From: Linnemannia schmuckeri
Taxonomy: Eukaryota; Mortierellomycota; Mortierellomycetes; Mortierellales; Mortierellaceae
Assembly (NCBI GenBank): GCA_029449235.1
Contig: JANATG010000020.1
Coordinates: 434,001 to 498,000, forward strand
Length of the DNA stretch: 64,000 nt
Direction: 5' to 3'
How positions within the stretch are numbered: the first letter of the stretch is position 1; each line of letters begins with the position of its first letter. A program made the position numbers and the translations under genes. Positions 33,779-45,899 of this stretch are shown piece by piece. The notes under the pieces were generated by a model. The model made no database searches and was not told the DNA's origin. It saw only the letters and a program-made list of their open reading frames with translations.

Positions 33779-33953
33779 TGAGCTTTGTCGGAGGCTCTGC
33801 TGCGTTTCCTCCTTTCATGTTACTATCGCGTTTCGATAGCATTTTCCGTTCTCAATCATGGTCAATTCGCTCACGCTTTGTCCCCTCTCTCTCTCCTTCC
33901 TCCCCCCCTTTTCATTCTCCAAAGTCTATCATCCATCCGTTTGCATTGTCTAC

Positions 33954-33980
33954 TTTTTTTTTTTTTTTTTTTTTTTTTTT
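33954..33980. repeat. T homopolymer (27)
   Basis: T run ending ten bases before the palindrome at 33990. Confidence 0.9.
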
Positions 33981-33989
33981 GATCATGAG

Positions 33990-34012
33990 CAAATGAAAAT
34001 CATTTTCATTTG
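33990..34012. repeat. Palindrome (10-base arms, 3-base centre)
   Basis: CAAATGAAAA and its exact reverse complement TTTTCATTTG, separated by TCA. It could be a dimeric protein site or a small hairpin. It lies next to the T27 run and the hairpin at 34025. Confidence 0.75.
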
Positions 34013-34024
34013 TTTCCGAACGTA

Positions 34025-34052
34025 GCCGGGATACAGAAAGAACAATCCCGGC
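34025..34052. repeat. GC-rich hairpin (8-bp stem, 12-base loop)
   Basis: GCCGGGAT pairs exactly with ATCCCGGC across a purine-rich loop. It sits 12 bases after the palindrome at 33990-34012. Confidence 0.75.
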
Positions 34053-37000
34053 CTTCCTTCCTTCCTTGACCACCTTCTATCTTTTTCGAAATGATGGCTC
34101 ATTTCTTTTCTTTTTCCGCCTCCCAGTTCAGGTCCCTGCTTTTTCTTGTTTTTTCTTTTTTTTTTATTGACGCGTGGTCGATTTTTGGGATGACACCTTT
34201 GTTTCTCTTTTTAACGTTCATTGTGTTTATTCATGCATCGAAAAAAATATCCCTTACAAAAAGGAAAGATCATTTGTCAACCGTTGTTTGATACAACCTA
34301 ATTCTTTCACTTGCCACGAAAGCGTGGCATCCTACAACAGCAACCATTTGATGACCGACAGGTCCTCTTCAGCCAGTCAAGGACATTAACGTGTGAGTCA
34401 CACGTTTGTTGGTGCCCTTCCTTTATGACCCTTACCTATCTACCATTGACCACCCATTGATGTTACACTCCTCGCCGCCGCGCGTCGTGGGTAGCATTCA
34501 TTGTCCTTGGAGAATGTCGATTCTCACTGCCACTGTATTATTAATTTCCTAATGTCCCAATGATCACTCGTTAAAATTTCCTTTGGAGTGAAAAACGCAG
34601 ACTCCTTTGACCATACGCTCGCCCTTGCACACTCTCCACCCTGCTGTGCCTGCATATTGAGGAGACAGTCAAAATATATGATCAATGAATCTCTATGCCC
34701 TAGAAAAGGGTGAAGGTGCAAAGAGGGAAACAAATATAGACAGGATTGATTGGGAGACCGAGAGACAAAAAAGAAGGAGAGAAAAGATAAAAAGAAAGTT
34801 TTTCGACTACAGTGCCACGCTGTTTTTTTTCCCTTGTTGCAAACTGCATCATACATAAAAAATGATGAGCGCGCAGCTCTCACCTATTTCATCCCCTTTT
34901 TATGTCTCTGCCTCCCAGCGCGGAGATTTTGACGCTGAGGCCTAGATCTAATCTACTTGCTCAAAGCTATGGAGCAATTGAACATATTTTTCCTGGTCTC
35001 CCTTCTTCTCCTTCCTTATACTTAACGATCTCAAAAGGGGTGCTCTTTCCCTCTCCAGCCCTCCCTTGCGTCCTGGTTTCCTGGATACCCTTTCTCACTA
35101 TCAACGAAATTGTCGCCGCCGTTTTTTCCTTTTTCCTGTAGTCTTTTTTTAGCCCTACGTTGGACAAAGATTATTTTTCTTCAATTGTCACCTCTCTCTT
35201 GTCATCCGGCCACTGACAAATACAAAATCAACGGTTGAATGGGTTAGATTCAAAGCCAAGCCAAATGGTTGTCGCACCGAAGAGATAAAGGGAGGGGGTC
35301 ATGAAGTCCAAACACAAAAAAAAGAAACGAGAAAAAATAATTCTTGCTGTCTGAGCAGTCGACGGACGGCCCAAAGCTCAGATACACGCAATGCAATTTT
35401 GTTTATTTCTTATTTTGGCTGAAGCAGCATGGCTCAATTGCTATCTCTATCTCAGGTAGTGAGCAGGAAGACCGAAGGGACATCACACATTTCACTCTTC
35501 TTCCTCCCTCTTGGATCAGGGTATTCCATGCACGTACAACCGCAATAACAACAGGGACTCGTACACACACAAAGCAACACAAAAGAAAAAAAAAAAGGAA
35601 CAGCCCAGAGAATTCTTTTTTTTTGTTCTACGAAACACGAACAGGACGACTAAGTTAATTGCCCCCTTGTTCGTTGTCCACCTGTCCATATCTCTGTTGC
35701 TTATTTGCTTCCTTCCCTCTGCGACTTTTTTTTTTCACTGCGCTGTTTGAATTTATAAATGATGGTGGCAAAATAACGCGTTTGTGACTTCACGTCAAGA
35801 GGCAGGGGAAGGGAAAAGGGGTGTGAGTGGTAGGGGTGGAAACGTCTACGATCGATGTCGTTTGTGGAGCGATGGAAGGATTCTACGAAGAAGGTAGGCA
35901 GGTATAGGGGGTCGCGATAACACGAGGAGACGGGGGAAGTGAGTCATTTCTGACCGTAGACGAGGTAGGTAGGTTGGCGAAGACATGCCGCGGCTGCTGC
36001 TGTTTATTGTTTGTTTTGAATGACCTCCTCACCCGCAGTTGGTGAAAGGTCATAGGCAATTCGAGTGCAAATTGCACACAAATCAACGAGGAATGAGACC
36101 GATGTTTTACGGTATCAATATCGTTAAATCGAGTGGTCATGGAGTGAATGAATCGATGACATCGAATGATATTATTAAATACTAAAGCCTTGGGTCCTCC
36201 TGCCGTTGTGATCATCCAGAAAGGCCCCTCGCACTCCTTTCTAACTCCCTCTCTTCTTCCCTTTCTCTCTCGTGATCATCTTGCAAAGGGGTAATTGCCA
36301 TTCAAAAAACTCTTCAAAATGCAGGATTCAATATTTATCACTGCTGTTTTGTCGACTCATGACTGATGTTTGAAGAGATAGATAGAGAGGTGAGTAGAGT
36401 GAATGTCAATAATGCTGCAACGTACATAAACTGTGTTTTTCAAGGGTGTGCGTATTGTTTTTCTGAAGAAGAGAGAAGGGGGGTATACGAGTAAAGGATC
36501 GGTCAGTCAGCCATAGGTCAGCCAAATTGTTTCACGAATTGAATGGTGTGGCGAGGGTAAGTATAAGTGTGAGTGTGATCGCTCTGGACGTAAGATAAGG
36601 GTTTATGTGTAGTCACCGTTGCTTGTCCACTTTATTTGCGTTTCGTCCGCGAGGAATCGGAAGAGTCAGGAAGCGACAAGGAAGGAACAGGGAAGAGAGG
36701 TGAGGCGAGAGAGGGAGAGAAGGAGAGGAGTCGATGAATGACCGATCCTGCAAAATGGATGGTCAGAGGCAACCCTATCCTGCCCCACTCATCATCTCCA
36801 TGCGTGATGTTTCCTGTTTGTCCTTGTTTGTGTTCATTTTTGTTTGAAGATTTCGCCCAAACTCGCATGTGCAAATTAAGGATAGATTAAAACCCGTTTT
36901 CCCCGCGATGCAAAAAATAGAGAGAAGTGGGGAGAGGGAAGAAGAGGGAAGGAGAGGGAGGACAGACAAAAAAAAAAGTACGCTAAATTTGCCACCGCCA

Positions 37001-39720
37001 TGTGTTCGTCGAATATAAACACAAGAAAGAAAACAGACATGCCTCCTCTACTACTAGCTTTGTTCCTCCTTTGCTCTCTTCCATTAGTTCATCTTTTTTT
37101 TTTCTCCGAGAGAGAAGAAGGAGGACAGAACGACAAAAGGCCAGAAAAGCAAAAGGGCGAGAAGGATATTTGGTTTTTTATTGCTTCTTGAAGGTTGGAG
37201 AGGTTGGACACAAAGAAAAAAACAAGGAACTAAAAGTAAAGGAACATATGCACTGGACAGATGGAAGCAAGCATAAATTGCACGCGCTCTCACCTTGAAT
37301 GTCCAAAACACATTGGCATTGGGAACAAAAAAAAGGGGTATCGCGGACGCATAATAAAATCGCGCACGCGTGCGTGGATGGTTTGTTTTGATGTGGGTTC
37401 CCAAGGAGTAGGGGTGCACAAAGGAAGTAAGGAAAAGAGAGGGAGCGAGGACCCCGCGTCTTCATCCAACTCCATTCCATTCATCCATTAGGACACAATC
37501 GCCACCAATATCAAAAAGAAAAAGAAAAAGAAAAAAAATGAAGGGCCAAACGGCGAAGATCTTTTTCTATTGTTTGTGAAAATCTTTTGCGGCAGAAAAA
37601 TCTCGTGGTGTCATTTGAGTCTAAGGCCAGTGAACATCTAAAAAAATAAAGAGCACGCGATAATGCGAAGGCTGAAGGCTGAAGCCATGCCATGCCATGC
37701 CTTGAAAAGGAAGGGAGATAACAGTAAAAAAGAAAAAAAAAGGCTTTTTATCACGAATAACCATCATCATCATCACCACACGTCCCTTCTTTTTATTGCT
37801 TCTGTCTACTTTGTGTCCATTTGGTTCGACTCTTTTGCTATCGTCTTTTTGTGCTCATGGGAAAAAGTCTGCCTCCACAGTCCAATGATTTCATCCCAAC
37901 TCACGCCACCATCCTCCTCGTCATCGCGTGCACACTGCTTCTCTTTCTCTCTCTTGCTCGCTGCACCTTTTCTTTTCCTCCGTTTCGCTACTTTTCCTTT
38001 CCTCCCATTTCTACTTCCTTTCTTAACATAGCTGCAGCAGGTTCTCGTCTTTTCAACAGTTGATGACGATCGTGGTATTTTCACTTTGACCCTTTTCATT
38101 TCCAGTGACTACTTTCATCGTCATTGGAACCGACTGGGATCTTGTCCAACAGACCAAAGTAAGTCTCTCAGCGTTCCTAACAGTCTCACTCCATAATTTT
38201 TTCCTGAAACTGCAACCGGCAAGATAACCTTTTTCATAACCATTTACAGGCCCCGTCTCACGTTGTGTTAGCTAAAGTTTTATGACTATGAAGTCAAGTG
38301 GGGGGAGGGGCTCTCGGATACGAAAGAAAAAGGAAAAGGGGAATGAAATCGAGGTGTTGTCAAAAAGGGTTTCTAAGAAAGAAAGCTAGTGTGCATGTCG
38401 CCATTTTTTTTAATTTCGGTTATGCTCTTGTCCGCTCGGGTGGAGCTGAGGAGAAGTGTATGAGAGCCTAGCGGGCCGAAGGACCAAGGTCCGGGGTCTA
38501 TCGAGATATGAAAAACACCATACCCACCGAATCCAATGTCTCATTTTTTCTTTGAAAAAATGCGTGTGTTGAATGGCAAAGAATGAACGAATAAGGAGCC
38601 TGGTACTTGATTGAACAATAAAAGAACAAAGACGAGAACACGATCCTTCTTAGACTTTTTATTTTTCTGTTCTTTCCGACGCATTGGGATAGATCACAAA
38701 AAGAAACCTGTTTATTATTCACACGTGCGAGATGCAACGGACCAAAAGGAAAACTATATCTCTAAACTTTCGCAAAAGCTTCTTCAGCCTTCTACACACC
38801 AGAATTAGAATAAACAGAGTTTGATCACAATTGTCTTTTTGCCGAAAAGAGGAAGTAGGGTACGATTAGCAACAAAAAAAAGGAAGGCAACAGTATGGAA
38901 AATAGAGAAGGTGCAAGAACAAAGAGTGTAGCGAACGACATAGATGAAAAGTAGAGCGAGAGAATCTTTCGGAGCATGACAAAAAGGATGACTACCTTGC
39001 GATGCAAGCTATCCGTAGCAAACAAGCAAAAAAAAAGTACGATCGCATACCTGAGTGATAGGCCAACTCATCGGCAGCGTTCCTGAATCCGATTAGCAAT
39101 GATATAGACACCGAAAAGACCGAGAGGGAGGCGCAGAGGAGGCGGAGCTGGAGACGAAGGCGCATTCCTTCCGGAAACCCGCTTTTGACCGCAAACGATT
39201 TTTTACATGCGCAAGCGCAGAGATCTCAGACCGAATAGAGATCCGTACTCCAACGTCGTCTTCAACATCAATGCAATAGCCAGACTTAAGGTAAACTATT
39301 TTTTTTTCGCTGGTACTGGGCCTGTTAAAATTAACTTATCATCCTGTCACTACAACGAGACAACCATGTTTTTTTTATGACCCGCTGGTTTTAGGAAGGG
39401 AGAGAGGGAGAGTTGGGCTCAGAGGATAACCAAAGGGTTCCTTGCCAAGCTCACTTGTGAACACAAAGAAGAAAAAAAGAGATAAACTCAAGCACAAAAA
39501 ATACGGCACTCGTTCCTACCTGAAGAAAAGGAAAAGGCGAGAGAACCAACGAGGACGTAGGAACTTTCTTAGAAGTTAGGGAGCAACGTGAGTTTGAGTC
39601 TTTCCAGGCTTGAGTTTTGGGTGTAAAAATAGTGCGCAACCCATCCAGTGTTGTTTTGTGCTCTGCTCTTACGGGGCTTCTTTTGTAATCTGTTAGGTTA
39701 TTTGGTCAGATGGCGTTATG

Positions 39721-39789
39721 CCTATCAACACCTTGTGTGAAGAGCGTTCAGAATCCCTATCAACATCTTGTGTGAAGAGCGTTCAGAAT
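39721..39789. repeat. Tandem direct repeat, period 35, two copies
   Basis: Two near-identical 34-base units beginning CCTATCAACA and ending GCGTTCAGAAT, one base apart, differing at one position (CC/AT in the ACCTT/ATCTT segment). No coding context. Confidence 0.85.
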
Positions 39790-40833
39790 CAATTGAACAG
39801 TTGCCAGCTAGGTTCGGGGGTTAAGAAAAGGATGGAAGACGAAAGAATAGAGCGCTTGGACGAGCACACCTGACACCTCACCATTGAGGAGTCCTCAACG
39901 CATTGACAGCAAAGAAAAGTAGGAAAAAAAAAGCAAAGGGGGTGGTGGTGGCAAAACACCCTCCCTCCACATACCAAATTCCAAAAACAACCGACCCAAA
40001 AAAAGACATTTTTTTGTTTGTCTCTTTCAAGAGAGGATAGTCGACACACAGCGAACTGTGCAAGCAGTTTGCGTTTCCTGTTGCAGTTGAGCAAGCGTAG
40101 GGCGTCGAGAAGCAGCATAGACAGGATGCGAGGGGTGGACGAGAAGGCAAAGAGCGAGAGAAAAGAGGATTTTTGCATCTCGGACGGATGCACGTGGTGA
40201 CTCAAAGAGTAAGGATCAGTCCTTTTTTCTGATGTTTATTTTAACAAAGCCATGTGGTTTGATCGCTTCATTAAAAAAGGACAGAAGAAAGAGGCAAGGC
40301 GGATTCAAGAAGAAATGGGTCAATGATGGGCGGAGCGCTTTTTCTAAAAGGGAAACGTTCATTTCTCTTTGTTCTTGGCGAGGCAAGAAAAACAGCAGCG
40401 GCAAAACAAATAGCAGGTGTAGAAGGGCGCAAAGGAATACAAAGCTTTACAAGGAACAAGAAGATCCTTTGGATGTTTTTATTTTAAAATCGTGATATGC
40501 TTTTCGAACAGAAAAGATAAGAGGAAGGGGTGAACATGGCCCATGTAAACAATCGATTGGGGTTGTTTTTGCTTGAAAGGTGTGTGTTATTTGGGGAGGT
40601 GGGAGGGTTGTGATTAGAATACATGAAGAGAAACAAAAAAAATAAATAGAAAAGCTATGTAAGAAGGATGGTGTCATATAGACTGGAGTGTATGTACAAT
40701 ACGAAATGTATAAAAAGATAATAAAAGAGAATTGTGGATTTGGATGTTCCATCTCTTGACTTTGCAAAGCGAAGCAAAAGTCGCTATGCAAGCAATTGGA
40801 GAGAACTTCGACTGCGGTTTGATGTTTGGCGTT

Positions 40834-41073
40834 TTATGGCAGGGTAACGACGATGGCCGTTTTGCGGTAGATATGGAGTTCGGGAGCGTAGTGGCTCTGG
40901 TTGACGATGAGCGTGGCAAAGCATGTCAGGACCGCAGCACAGGTGGCCACCGCAGCAATCATGCACCGTGTGCCTGCGCGCACAATCGCAGCGGAACTGA
41001 TGAGCACCAGGATGAGCACAAGAGGTGTGAACGTGCTGTAATTTTCTTGTCTAATGGATTGAAGTGAATACAT
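40834..41073 (-). CDS. Possible small two-span membrane protein or terminal exon
   Basis: A frame from the ATG at 41073 to the stop at 40834 encodes 79 residues. It has two hydrophobic stretches (TPLVLILVLISSAAIVRAG and CMIAAVATCAAVLTCFATLI) and a short polar tail. Third-position base use looks coding. It starts only about 20 bases after the stop of the poly-Q/membrane gene on the same strand, too close for a normal separate promoter. It may be that gene's last exon through an intron I could not place, or a separate short gene. A pyrimidine stretch ending CCATTAG just inside the frame could be an acceptor. Confidence 0.4.
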   Translation of the reverse strand: MYSLQSIRQENYSTFTPLVLILVLISSAAIVRAGTRCMIAAVATCAAVLTCFATLIVNQSHYAPELHIYRKTAIVVTLP

Positions 41074-41094
41074 AAACACAAGATAATGATGAGT

Positions 41095-42492
41095 TCATGG
41101 TGCGTTGGGGCAGGCGTCGGTGCTGACGCAAGGGACAAAGAAATGAGGGGGACCCTGCGTCTCTGGATAGTCGTATTTGCATTCACATCTCGCGAAAATA
41201 GGAAAAAAAATTAACATCAAAACTTCGCTTATCAAGAAATGAATCTCTCTCCTTACCTCCAAAAGAGGACCTTTGCTGAGGTCCATTGAAGGATTAAGAA
41301 GCCCATCAAACATCCGAGCCAGAGACCCATGAAGAATCCACGCATCTGCTGCTTCGATCGTGCTAATGATAAATGACATTAAAAAAGAGTTCGTTTGCTT
41401 TAGCTTCAAAAAACAACAGCAAACAATAGAGGGTCGCATGCCCTTTCTTCTCTACGGCCTGTTGTGATTCGATGGGTCGCTAGAGCGGATAAAATCCACA
41501 CATGACATTTGCATTACAAAAATAGGGAGCGAAATCACAAAGTGGAAGAACACAAAAACAACAACAAAAAAAGGGTCGATGATGTTATGTAGCCCATGGT
41601 TAAGCCAAAGGAGAGAGGGCACAAGGTCTGTCAGGTACTCAGATCAAAACGGAAGAACGGGTAAACAGGTGAAATAAAAGGTAAGCTAATCTACCTTTCC
41701 CAGCTCTTTGTTCAAATAACACGCTCGCTACCTTCGTTTTGAAAGAGTACGAACCTCTTGGGCGCGAAAGGAGGAGTAATAGATAAAGAGGGGGGGAGGC
41801 AGTAGACAAACAAACGGAGGGGGTAAAGGACGAAAGGAATAATGATAATCAAAAGGGGGAAAGCAAGATTGAATGGTTGTAGTGGAAAAGTGGAAGGAAG
41901 GAAAGAAGGGACGGGGAGTAGTTCTCATGGACCCTGGTTGCAGGTGATTACTTTGTTGTTTTTTCTTACCTCGCCAAGCTTCCCGCCTCTCAGTCTCGAG
42001 CTGCTTCTGAAAAGCCATATCGGGGCCGTTCTCCCATAGCTTCTTATCATCGAGCAACTGTTTCTTGTCGAGAAAAGTAACAGGGGAGTCAACAAGGCTG
42101 GGCGAGAACAGCTTCATATACCGCTTGTTGTTGTGGCTGACAAAAGTAATGTTCTGCAGACGTTCATCGGAGGTGTCAAGGCTAAGTCGAGGCTTTGGAG
42201 TGGACTTTTCATATATTTGTTGCTGTTGCTGCTGCTGCTGTTGCTGCTGCTGCTGTTGCTGCTGCTGTTGCTGCATGAAAAGTTGTTTGTGAGATGGCTT
42301 CTGTTGTTGTGGTTGCTGCTGCTGCTGCTGTTGTGTTTGCTGCTGGAGGCGAAGAACATTGGCGTTGGGAAGAGAGAGGCGGTTAGGGCTAAAAGTTGCT
42401 GGTTGTTGTTCCTGGTATTTGTACTGGTTCTGAAGGTGTGAAGGGACCAGCTTTGACCCTGAGACGACTGTTGTGAGCATGGACGGTGTCAT
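41095..42492 (-). CDS. Poly-Gln N-terminus with C-terminal membrane segment, unknown function
   Basis: Proposed exons 42492-41970, 41754-41732 (23 nt), 41351-41257 and 41188-41095 give 244 residues. The first exon is secure: it holds long CAG-coded Gln tracts (about 42215-42275), then an ordered part with ITFVSHNNKRYMKLFSPSL and VTFLDKKQLLDDKKLWENG, then MAFQKQLETERREAWR. The third exon encodes a hydrophobic span (GFFMGLWLGCLMGFLILQW). The fourth is Cys-containing (CECKYDYPETQGPPHF, PCVSTDACP). The small second exon and the CAGCAG acceptor of the third are chosen only because they keep the frame open. Joining to the 79-residue frame downstream is possible. No family is recognised. Confidence 0.5.
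42215..42275 (-). repeat. CAG-rich trinucleotide tract coding poly-Gln
   Basis: About 20 consecutive CAG/CAA codons on the minus strand, a likely length-variable microsatellite in the coding sequence. Confidence 0.85.
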
Positions 42493-43331
42493 TATTGAAG
42501 TGAATGTGTGTGCGAAGAAGTATTTACGGTAAAAAGGGTGAAGAAAGTGAGACTGATAAAGTGTGTTCAAAAAACAGATGGAAAGTGGATCAGTCAGATT
42601 CAAGCAGGGGAATGGAGAAGGGCGAATGCAAAGAAGAGAGAGAAAAAAAGAAAACAAAGGACGAAAAGAGAGAAGGGACGGGGAAATAAAATAAAGGAAG
42701 CGAGGGAAAGTTGCGCTGGGTGGGTGCGAGGGAGGAGAATGAAGTGGGCACGTACTCTTTCCCTCGGGCCTTTTTATATCCTTTCCATGCCGTAGGTAGT
42801 GTACAGTACGTCGAGAAAAAACGCTATCCTATCAAGAGGGGGGGAAGTGTAAAAATAGGATAAGTAGCTTCTCTGCGGCCAAATACTTTCACCCCTGGCC
42901 ATCTGCCAGGGAAGGAATGGACAAAAAATGCCTTTACGTTCTTGTGCGAATGTGCACTGCCCAAGTGTCCTCTTGATAGTGTGTGAGCCTTGTTATTATC
43001 TATTATGTGCAGTGCTCGTGCGAGGAGCGATATCTTTGTTCTTTGTTCGTGCTCTTTGCTCATGATGTGTACCTGGTTGACTGGCGGGGATGTATTATTG
43101 ATGCGATGGATGCTTTGCTATCTTCCTTTCTTCCCCTTAGTTGTTCCGACTTCTTTGCCCGTTTTGTTCCTACTTGGTGGCAACGAAAGATCTCATTCTT
43201 GGATCATTGCACGTGACCTGTTTCTCTGCCTTCATTCTTTTTGCGGTTGTTTGAATGCTTCGCATCTCACCTCCATCACCTACTCACTCACTCTCACTTA
43301 GACTCACTACTCACACTCACACTTACATACC
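42493..43331. promoter_or_regulatory. Divergent promoter (poly-Q gene / CCS1)
   Basis: 839 bases between divergent starts. The left part is purine-rich. A TATA-like box for the leftward gene is at 42772. Near the CCS1 start the DNA is a CT/CA repeat (43270-43325). Confidence 0.5.
42772..42779 (-). promoter_or_regulatory. TATA-like box of the poly-Q gene
   Basis: TATAAAAA on the minus strand, about 280 bases upstream of the ATG at 42492. Confidence 0.45.
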
Positions 43332-44545
43332 ATGGTTCAAACAACAGACTCAGCCTTCAAGGTAGGCCTGCTACCCTACGCCTGTCTACCTGTCCATGAC
43401 CATAAAGGCACAATTAAATTCAAACGTCCATGTCACTCTCCTTCATTCTACTCATCCTCCGACATGTCCTATTCCCACATTTCCTTCCGTAGACCGAGTT
43501 CGCAGTCGAAATGACTTGCGAGTCCTGCGTTAGCGACGTCAAGAACGTCCTCGAGGGTGCCGAGGGTATCAAGAAATACGACATCAACCTCAAGGAGCAG
43601 CGCGTTGTTGTCGAAGGCAGTGGTAAACAACTTTTTTCATTTTGCTGCGCTGGAAAACTCGATTCAACCTTTTCTACTTGTCAGTGCATATCCTACAATG
43701 CCCTAACATTTTTTTCTATGATGATCTTCATTTGCTGATACTACTTCTTGACACCAATAGCGCCTCCATCAGCCATTTCGCGGTTGTTGAAGAACACTGG
43801 CAAGACCGTGATTGTGCGTGGTTCAGGAGTTGCCCAGGGTAGGAATTGGAACACTGGAAAACGTTTAAAGTCATCACTGATTGTTGATTTGTCACATTAT
43901 CAACAAATATCGCCAACTGACTAATGAGTTCACTTTTTTGACCACTAATGAACTGTAGGATCCCATGCTGGCGCTGCTGTTTGCATCCTCGACATCAACT
44001 CCGATGACCCAAGCTACACAACTCTCCCCGGCACCAACAAGCCCTATGGCCTCGTCCGCTTCCTCCAGGTTAACACCGAGACTTGTGTTGTCGACGTGAC
44101 CGTCCAAGGCTTGACCCCCGGTAACCACGGTATTCACATCCATGAGTTGGGCGATACCTCTGGCGGATCTGCAACTACTGGTCCTCACTTCAACCCCACT
44201 AACACCACTCACGGCGACGATCTGACCGGTCACGTCGGAGATCTGGGTAACATTGAGGTGGACGAGAAGGGCTGGGGTGATTTGGTGCTCGAATCCAAGA
44301 GGATCAAGGTTTGGGATATCATTGGACGCTCGATGGTCGTCACCGAGAAGGCTGACAATCTCGGAAAGGGCTCCTGCGAGGGGTCGAAGGAAGATGGCGC
44401 GTCTGGTAAGGGAATCATCTGTGGTATCATTGCCCGCTCGGCTGGTGTCTTTGAGAACGCCAAGAAGGTGTGCGATTGCAGCGGCACGACACTTTGGGAG
44501 GAGGCTCGCCTTATGGGCGGTGAGAAGGGCAATGACTTTTACTGA
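43332..44545 (+). CDS. CCS1: Copper chaperone for superoxide dismutase
   Basis: Exons 43332-43361, 43493-43622, 43761-43838 and 43959-44545 give 274 residues. CCS delivers copper to Cu/Zn SOD and makes its disulfide. All three domains show. Domain 1 is an Atx1-like fold with the copper motif in EFAVEMTCESCVSDVKNVL. Domain 2 is SOD-like, with VQGLTPGNHGIHIHELGD and GPHFNPTNTTHG. Domain 3 is short, with the Cys-x-Cys motif in NAKKVCDCSGTTLWEEARLM. The last feature separates it from a true SOD. Length fits the family. The first exon is only ten codons; all joins are in phase. Confidence 0.95.
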
Positions 44546-45668
44546 CAGGCACGATTCTCGTTACCTGTGTCAAAACTGTAAACACCAACCTGCATATACA
44601 TATTTTTTTTTTTTGCTGTTACTCTTCACGTTGACATAAAAACAAGGAATAAAATAGTGTCAAAGCGTTTGAACACCCTTGCAAAAGAAAAAACAACGTT
44701 CATGGTTTTGAAATTAGTGAACTAGTGCTTGTTCCTGGAAACAAACCGGATGAAGGAAACGGACCAAACCTGGCGAACGAACGTAAACGGCAAGGGTGTA
44801 ATTGAGAGTGAGTACATATAAAGACGGATCTCAGCTAGATTCTGATAAGGGCTCCAACAGCTCATTTATTTGGACACAAGTACGTGCACCAGACAAGCAG
44901 GAACGTGCCTAAATATCCTTGACTCCCTTTGGGTTCCGGGATAAACACGAACGGATCAGCTACGCAAAACAAGGAGGTCGAGAGTAGAAGAGAGAGCCCG
45001 ATAGACTTCATGTTTGCGAAAAAAATTGGACACAGCAGCAGGCAGCACCAATACACAAAACTACAACGTAGACAACGAGGACAACGAGGACGAACTTGTT
45101 TAAAACTTGTATTTCAGTGGATCCGCCATGCTCAGCTGAAGCATTGGTTCACATGCAATGGTCAAAAATATCGTTTATTACAATTTGATAGAGAAATAGA
45201 TGTAGATGGATGTGGACAAGTAAGCACCCATGTTGCAGAGAGATCAAGGCGTGCGGCTAATTGTTTACATGTCTGCCCATTGCATTGAGGTAGTAAGGTT
45301 ACGATGTGGCGTTGCACTAGTCGAGGCAGTGACAAGAAGACGAAGACGAGTAAACGCAGGAGCAGAAAGAGAAGTAGACCTCGCTTTGGTGACAGGTATA
45401 AATGGGCCGGTGTGGATCCGAACATACGGTAGCAAAGCAACAGGAGTAAATATTTGTGTGTGCTCAGGAACAGGAGAACGCAAGAAGAATGCCTTTAGTT
45501 CCAAAGAAAGGTTCGACAGATCTCTCTGTGTTCCTTTTTTTTCCCTTCTCTTTGTGTCAGTCGTCGGTGGCAGATGGAACATCCATCAATCACCATCCAT
45601 CGAGACAGCATTGGCAAGTCACAAAAGTAAAAAAAGTTGGACGCCTTTTCTATTTCTTGCACCTCCGC

Positions 45669-45702
<34 letters not shown>

Positions 45703-45899
45703 CTTTTTTTACTCCGCTTCTTTCTTTTTTTATTTCTTTACCTTTGTTCCTTTTCTCTTCTCTTCTCCCCCAATACACTTTCCATTCCTACAACAGCTGC
45801 ATCTCTCATTCACCGGCGCTTTTGTCTTAATCCTCCCCTCACAATTACATTCACACTCACTCACCGAGTAACACAGTAACACAAAAAACGTACGCACAC
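44546..45899. promoter_or_regulatory. Intergenic region upstream of neutral trehalase
   Basis: About 1.35 kb. An AATAAA at 44648-44653 probably ends the CCS1 transcript. A 31-T run (45672-45702) and further T/C-rich DNA lead into the trehalase start, likely 5' UTR and promoter. No gene is seen. Confidence 0.5.
45672..45702. repeat. T homopolymer (31) before trehalase
   Basis: T run about 200 bases upstream of the trehalase ATG. Confidence 0.9.

Larger units (their letters stand above)
30476..33950. promoter_or_regulatory. Upstream region of the Zn2Cys6 gene, gene-poor, left part
   Basis: No supported CDS. From about 31100 to 31770 the plus strand is strongly purine-rich, so the Zn2Cys6 sense strand is pyrimidine-rich, with a 41-A run (31527-31567). 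From 31860 onward T/C-rich and CAG-like patches alternate. A 16-G run is at 33763-33778. Open frames here translate to low-complexity Ser/Phe/Pro strings and are rejected. Confidence 0.5.
33951..40833. other. Gene-poor region, right part
   Basis: About 6.9 kb without a convincing CDS or RNA gene on either strand. It contains a T27 run (33954-33980), two adjacent hairpins (33990-34052), a tandem 35-base repeat (39721-39789), and long pyrimidine or purine patches. No splice-linked exons with conserved protein features could be assembled, though short or lineage-specific exons could be missed. Confidence 0.5.

Noticed and set aside
31527..33980. Possible transposon or terminal repeat in the gene-poor block
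   Set aside because: No transposase-like frame, target duplication or long terminal repeat could be found; only homopolymers and short hairpins are visible.
38478..38500. Small palindromic GGACC..GGTCC site as an RNA gene or tRNA arm
   Set aside because: The stem is only five bases and no cloverleaf, A box or B box fits around it.
39721..39789. CRISPR-like repeat pair
   Set aside because: Only two directly adjacent copies, with no spacers, in a eukaryotic genome; a simple tandem duplication explains it.
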